Shown here piece after piece: positions 6,166 through 9,168 of a stretch of 9,168 bases of DNA. The position numbers and the translations under genes are program-made. The stretch is from contig JAKAXI010000059.1 of the NCBI GenBank assembly GCA_021816665.1, positions 1 to 9,168 of the forward strand, given 5' to 3'. The stretch comes from Bacillota bacterium. GTDB taxonomy: Bacteria > Bacillota > Bacilli > Alicyclobacillales > Alicyclobacillaceae. The notes beneath the pieces are model-generated. The model saw only the letters and a program-made list of their open reading frames with translations, searched no databases and had not been told where the DNA came from. The number at the start of each line of letters is the position of its first letter. The first letter of the stretch is position 1.

Positions 6166-7367
6166 CCACGAAGCGCTCCCGTTACACCTTGCTTTCGTTG
6201 CTTTTCGCGGCGAGTGTCGCGATGTTCCCTAATTCGGTTTTGTTCCCAGCTTCTCATGATGTCGCAGTTCACCTTCATCAACCAACGGCTTTCATAGGTT
6301 GGCTTGTCAGCAGCTACGCCCTGGCGTATGTACTCGCAACGCCTCTGCTTGGGATGACTTCTGACTACCTGGGGCGTCGAAGTATCCTTGTTGGCGGCCT
6401 CGTCTTGTTTGTTCTCGGTGGCACCGTCCCACTGTACGATCCGAAGACGTTGCCGATGGTGGTTGGCCGCGTGGTCATGGGCATTGGTTCCGCCGGTATT
6501 ATGCCGATGGTCGATAGTTTGATTGGCGACGCCTATCCCCAGGGCACCGAACGGCGCCGGGCGTTAGCCGGGTTCGGTGCTGCAGTCGCCGTGGCAGAGG
6601 CGCTTGCCCCGTTTCTCGGCGGCGTCAGTGACGGAATTAACTGGCGGGGCGTATTTGCCTTGTATACCTTGGGGCTGCCGGCTGCGCTTCTGACGGCCTT
6701 CATCTCTGTCCCGCCGCGTCAAAGCGCGCGAACAGAGAAAGTCAAGCTATCCGACTACGCAGTAAGTTTGCAGATCGCGCTGCGGATCCCACGCCTGTAT
6801 TCGGCCATCGTCGGTGCAGTGGTGTTTGGCGTCGTCTACTTTGGCGTCTGTACGCTCTTGCCATACGCGCTTGGAACGCCGCTCTCCGGCTGGAAAAGCG
6901 GCGCACTGTTTCTTCCCATCGGTGTCTTTTGGGTGCTGTTGACTGCTTGGCTGGCGAACCGACCGCAACTCGTCCACCTGCGCGAGGTGATGGTCGGCAG
7001 CGCACTTGGGCTGGCGGGCTTGACGGTTTGGCTCGCCTATGCAGGACACCTCAGCTTTGTGCTCGTGATCGGGGTCGGGTGGGGTGCGGGGTCGGCCTTT
7101 CTCTGCACGATCTTTCAGTGGATGGTTGGCGACGAATCGCCTGAATTGGTGCGTGGAGCGATGAACGGAATCCTGAACGCTGCTTATATGTTCGGATTCT
7201 CATTTGGGGCGCCTCTGTTTATGTGGTTGATGAAAATCGTCGGCTTCGCCTCGACTCTGTGGTGGGGCGCTGCAGCGATGGTCTTGCTGGCTGTGTTCCT
7301 GTTTGTGTCTTTGCGCCCTCGCGGCGTCACAGCGCTTGCGGAAGAACTGACTGAGACGGTGCAATAA
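6162..7367 (+). CDS. MFS transporter, 12-TM, exporter-like
   Basis: The 401-residue integral membrane protein has about 12 hydrophobic segments (roughly 9-30, 43-64, 74-91, 97-118, 136-155, 163-183, 212-234, 245-264, 275-293, 297-318, 334-356, 364-384). MFS motif A is visible in the loop between segments 2 and 3: Gly64-xxx-Asp68-xx-Gly71-Arg72-Arg73. An arginine of motif B type is at 103 in segment 4. Segment 5 (GFGAAVAVAEALAPFLGG, 137-154) resembles the motif C of proton-driven drug/metabolite efflux carriers, so export is more likely than import, but the substrate is unknown. GTG 6162 overlaps the SDR stop by 4 nt (GTGA) and lacks a good ribosome binding site of its own, which implies coupled translation. 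A start at the internal ATG 6222 would remove most of segment 1. Confidence 0.92.
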   Translation: MTTKRSRYTLLSLLFAASVAMFPNSVLFPASHDVAVHLHQPTAFIGWLVSSYALAYVLATPLLGMTSDYLGRRSILVGGLVLFVLGGTVPLYDPKTLPMVVGRVVMGIGSAGIMPMVDSLIGDAYPQGTERRRALAGFGAAVAVAEALAPFLGGVSDGINWRGVFALYTLGLPAALLTAFISVPPRQSARTEKVKLSDYAVSLQIALRIPRLYSAIVGAVVFGVVYFGVCTLLPYALGTPLSGWKSGALFLPIGVFWVLLTAWLANRPQLVHLREVMVGSALGLAGLTVWLAYAGHLSFVLVIGVGWGAGSAFLCTIFQWMVGDESPELVRGAMNGILNAAYMFGFSFGAPLFMWLMKIVGFASTLWWGAAAMVLLAVFLFVSLRPRGVTALAEELTETVQ

Positions 7368-7403
7368 ATGCGAAAAGAGCGAAAAAGGCAACTGTTTTGG
7401 CCG

Positions 7404-7412
7404 TGGTACAAT
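7404..7412 (+). promoter_or_regulatory. metH extended -10 promoter
   Basis: TGGTACAAT combines a TGn extension (7404-7406) with TACAAT (7407-7412), which matches 5 of 6 -10 bases. No good -35 exists at 16-18 bp, as is common for extended -10 promoters. The start site would be near 7419, giving a leader of about 59 nt. That is too short for an S-box or cobalamin riboswitch. Confidence 0.55.
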
Positions 7413-7421
7413 GTATTCAAA

Positions 7422-7452
7422 ACACCCTGCTGCCTGTCGGTCAGCGCGGTGT
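7422..7452 (+). other. Leader hairpin upstream of metH
   Basis: ACACC (7422-7426) pairs with GGTGT (7448-7452), and GCTG (7429-7432) with CAGC (7442-7445). A C-C mismatch and a T-G wobble separate the two stems, around a 9-nt loop. No T-run follows, so it is not a standard terminator for the MFS gene. It would sit at the very 5' end of the metH transcript, where a hairpin can protect mRNA. The role is inferred. Confidence 0.4.
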
Positions 7453-7477
7453 CTGTGAGAGTGGGAGAGTAAATTTG

Positions 7478-9168
7478 ATGACGAAACGAGAGCGGCTCGC
7501 TGCAGCTCTGCAGAGACGGATTTTGGTCCTCGACGGCGCCATGGGGACGATGCTACAGCAACAAAACCTGACAGAGGAAGATTTCGGTGGTTCTGAGACG
7601 GACGGGTGCAACGAGGTTCTGAATCTCACGCGCCCTGAAGTCATAGAGGCGATTCACACCGCGTACTTGGAAGCTGGCGCGGACATCATTGAGACGAATA
7701 CGTTTGGCGCTACGCCGATTGTACTCGCCGAGTATGGACTGGCAGATCGCGCCTTTGAAATCAACGTGGCTGCTGCGCGCATCGCAGTGCGGGCCGTGCA
7801 GCGGTTCGAGGCCGGCGGTCGCGAACGGTTCGTGGCTGGGTCCATGGGCCCCACGACGAAAAACCTCTCGGTTACGGGTGGCGTTACGTTCGACGAACTG
7901 GCGAATGCGTACGAAGTCCAGGCACGAGGTCTGATTGAAGGCGGTGTGGACCTGTTGCTGCTGGAAACCGCTCAGGACCTGCTCAATGTCAAGGCGGCTG
8001 GTCTTGGCATTGAGCTCGCGCGCGCGCGTACCGGGGTCGACATCCCCCTCTTCCTTTCTGGCACCATTGAACCGATGGGGACGACACTCGCGGGCCAGAC
8101 GATCGACGCCTTTTACGTGGCCGTTGAGCATTTGAAACCGATGGCTGTTGGCCTGAACTGTGCAACCGGCCCAGAGTTCATGCGCGATCACCTGCGTGCA
8201 CTTTCCGGTCTCGCGACGTGTGCGGTCAGTTGCTATCCAAACGCAGGCTTGCCGGACGAAGACGGCCATTACCACGAAACACCGTCGAGTCTATCCGTGA
8301 AACTGGGCGCATTTGCTGACCAAGGGTGGCTCAACATCGTCGGTGGGTGTTGTGGTACGACACCAGATCACATTCGAGCTCTTGCGGCTGCGGTACGCGA
8401 CAAGACACCGCGCCACCCTACTGGCGAGCACGCGCACATGGTCTCTGGTCTCGAGTCATTGCTGCTTGAAACGGATAGCCGCCCGCTTCTGGTTGGCGAG
8501 CGGACAAATGTGATCGGATCTCGCAAGTTTCGCCGTCTCATTGCCGACGAGGACTACGATGCGGCAGCAGAAGTGGCGCGCGACCAAGTGCGCGCCGGCG
8601 CACACGTCATTGACATTTGCCTTGCGGACCCTGACCGCGACGAAGTTGCTGACATGGCTGCCTTCTTGCCGCGAGTCGTGCGCAGGGTCAAGGTGCCACT
8701 GATGATCGACTCGACAGACGCTCGCGTGGTAGAACTCGGACTCAAACACGCTCAGGGCAAATCAATTATCAATTCTGCCAATTTGGAAGACGGAGAACAT
8801 CGGCTGCGAGAGTTCGCGGCACTAGCCACCCGCTATGGTGCGGCGCTTGTGGTTGGCACCATCGACGAGCGGGGAATGGCGGTCACTCGTGAGCGAAAAC
8901 TTGAGGTTGCCGTCCGGACAGTCGACATCTTGACCACACAGTGTGGCATGAAGCCACAAGACATCATCATTGATCCGTTGACGTTTCCTGCTGGCACTGG
9001 CGACGAGGCTTATCTCGGCGCCGCTCTGGAAACGGTAGAAGGCATTCGCTTGATCAAACAGCACCTGCCGCTGTGCCCAACGATTCTCGGTGTGAGCAAC
9101 GTGTCGTTTGGTTTGCCGCCGTCGGGCCGGGAAGTGCTCAACTCTGTGTTTCTCTATCACTGTACGAA
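7478..9168 (+). CDS. metH: Cobalamin-dependent methionine synthase, N-terminal part (runs off window)
   Basis: The frame is open from ATG 7478 to the window edge: 563 codons with no stop. MetH moves a methyl group from 5-methyltetrahydrofolate to homocysteine through cobalamin. Residues 1 to about 320 form the homocysteine-binding domain, with DGAMGTMLQ near 20-28 and zinc ligands Cys228 (NCATGPE) and Cys291/Cys292 (GGCCGTT). The folate (pterin-binding) domain starts at GERTN (340-344) and includes IDSTD (410-414), DPLTFP (499-504) and GVSNVSFG (538-545). The pterin domain rules out the YitJ-type homocysteine methyltransferase/MTHFR fusion. The B12-binding and reactivation domains should lie beyond the edge. 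GGGAGAG (7463-7469) is 8 nt upstream of the start. It has its own promoter after the MFS gene and is probably not part of that operon. Confidence 0.95.
   Translation, partial: MTKRERLAAALQRRILVLDGAMGTMLQQQNLTEEDFGGSETDGCNEVLNLTRPEVIEAIHTAYLEAGADIIETNTFGATPIVLAEYGLADRAFEINVAAARIAVRAVQRFEAGGRERFVAGSMGPTTKNLSVTGGVTFDELANAYEVQARGLIEGGVDLLLLETAQDLLNVKAAGLGIELARARTGVDIPLFLSGTIEPMGTTLAGQTIDAFYVAVEHLKPMAVGLNCATGPEFMRDHLRALSGLATCAVSCYPNAGLPDEDGHYHETPSSLSVKLGAFADQGWLNIVGGCCGTTPDHIRALAAAVRDKTPRHPTGEHAHMVSGLESLLLETDSRPLLVGERTNVIGSRKFRRLIADEDYDAAAEVARDQVRAGAHVIDICLADPDRDEVADMAAFLPRVVRRVKVPLMIDSTDARVVELGLKHAQGKSIINSANLEDGEHRLREFAALATRYGAALVVGTIDERGMAVTRERKLEVAVRTVDILTTQCGMKPQDIIIDPLTFPAGTGDEAYLGAALETVEGIRLIKQHLPLCPTILGVSNVSFGLPPSGREVLNSVFLYHCT

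Noticed and set aside
7553..8275. 240-codon open frame on the minus strand
   Set aside because: It lies entirely antisense to metH, whose zinc and homocysteine-binding motifs are clear, and its protein has no recognisable features.
1..9168. Mobile elements, CRISPR arrays, tRNA or rRNA genes, phage or defence systems
   Set aside because: I saw no transposase, integrase, terminal inverted repeats, regularly spaced repeats or structural RNA sequence. Gene content is core metabolism and SOS control.

Overview
The window looks like chromosomal DNA of a moderately GC-rich low-branching Firmicute (Bacillales). The best guess is an Alicyclobacillaceae-like organism, but this rests on gene content and style, not on a database match. 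The clues are a lexA/yneA divergent pair with Bacillus-type SOS boxes, strong purine-rich ribosome binding sites, frequent GTG and TTG starts, a single-chain (dimeric-type) glycyl-tRNA synthetase and an Aquifex-type aconitase. Nothing indicates a phage, transposon, CRISPR array, defence island or other mobile DNA.

Layout. Positions 1-34 hold the first 11 codons of lexA on the minus strand. The 142-bp region between lexA and the plus-strand SOS division inhibitor yneA (177-527) carries four LexA-box-like palindromes, placed over both divergent promoters. A minus-strand HAD-IIB (Cof-like) phosphatase (529-1302) converges on yneA with a single base between stop codons. Plus-strand glyQS (about 1490-2878) follows. 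After it come a small unrecognised ORF with a very good ribosome binding site (2925-3113) and a long GC-rich hairpin that probably ends that unit. Aconitase (3201-5237) is on the minus strand. Diverging from it is a two-gene plus-strand operon: an SDR protein with an altered active site (5374-6165), overlapped by 4 nt by an MFS transporter (6162-7367). Last, metH (cobalamin-dependent methionine synthase, from 7478) starts behind its own extended -10 promoter and a leader hairpin, and runs off the right edge.

Functionally these are mostly independent housekeeping units: SOS control and division arrest, glycine charging, a TCA-cycle enzyme, methionine synthesis, and one small SDR-transporter operon of unknown substrate. 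I did not find a new multigene system. The points most worth a second look are the density and placement of SOS operators, the unrecognised 62-residue ORF, the SDR lacking the canonical Tyr/Lys and translationally coupled to an exporter-like MFS, the roughly 40-residue C-terminal tail on aconitase, and the metH leader hairpin.
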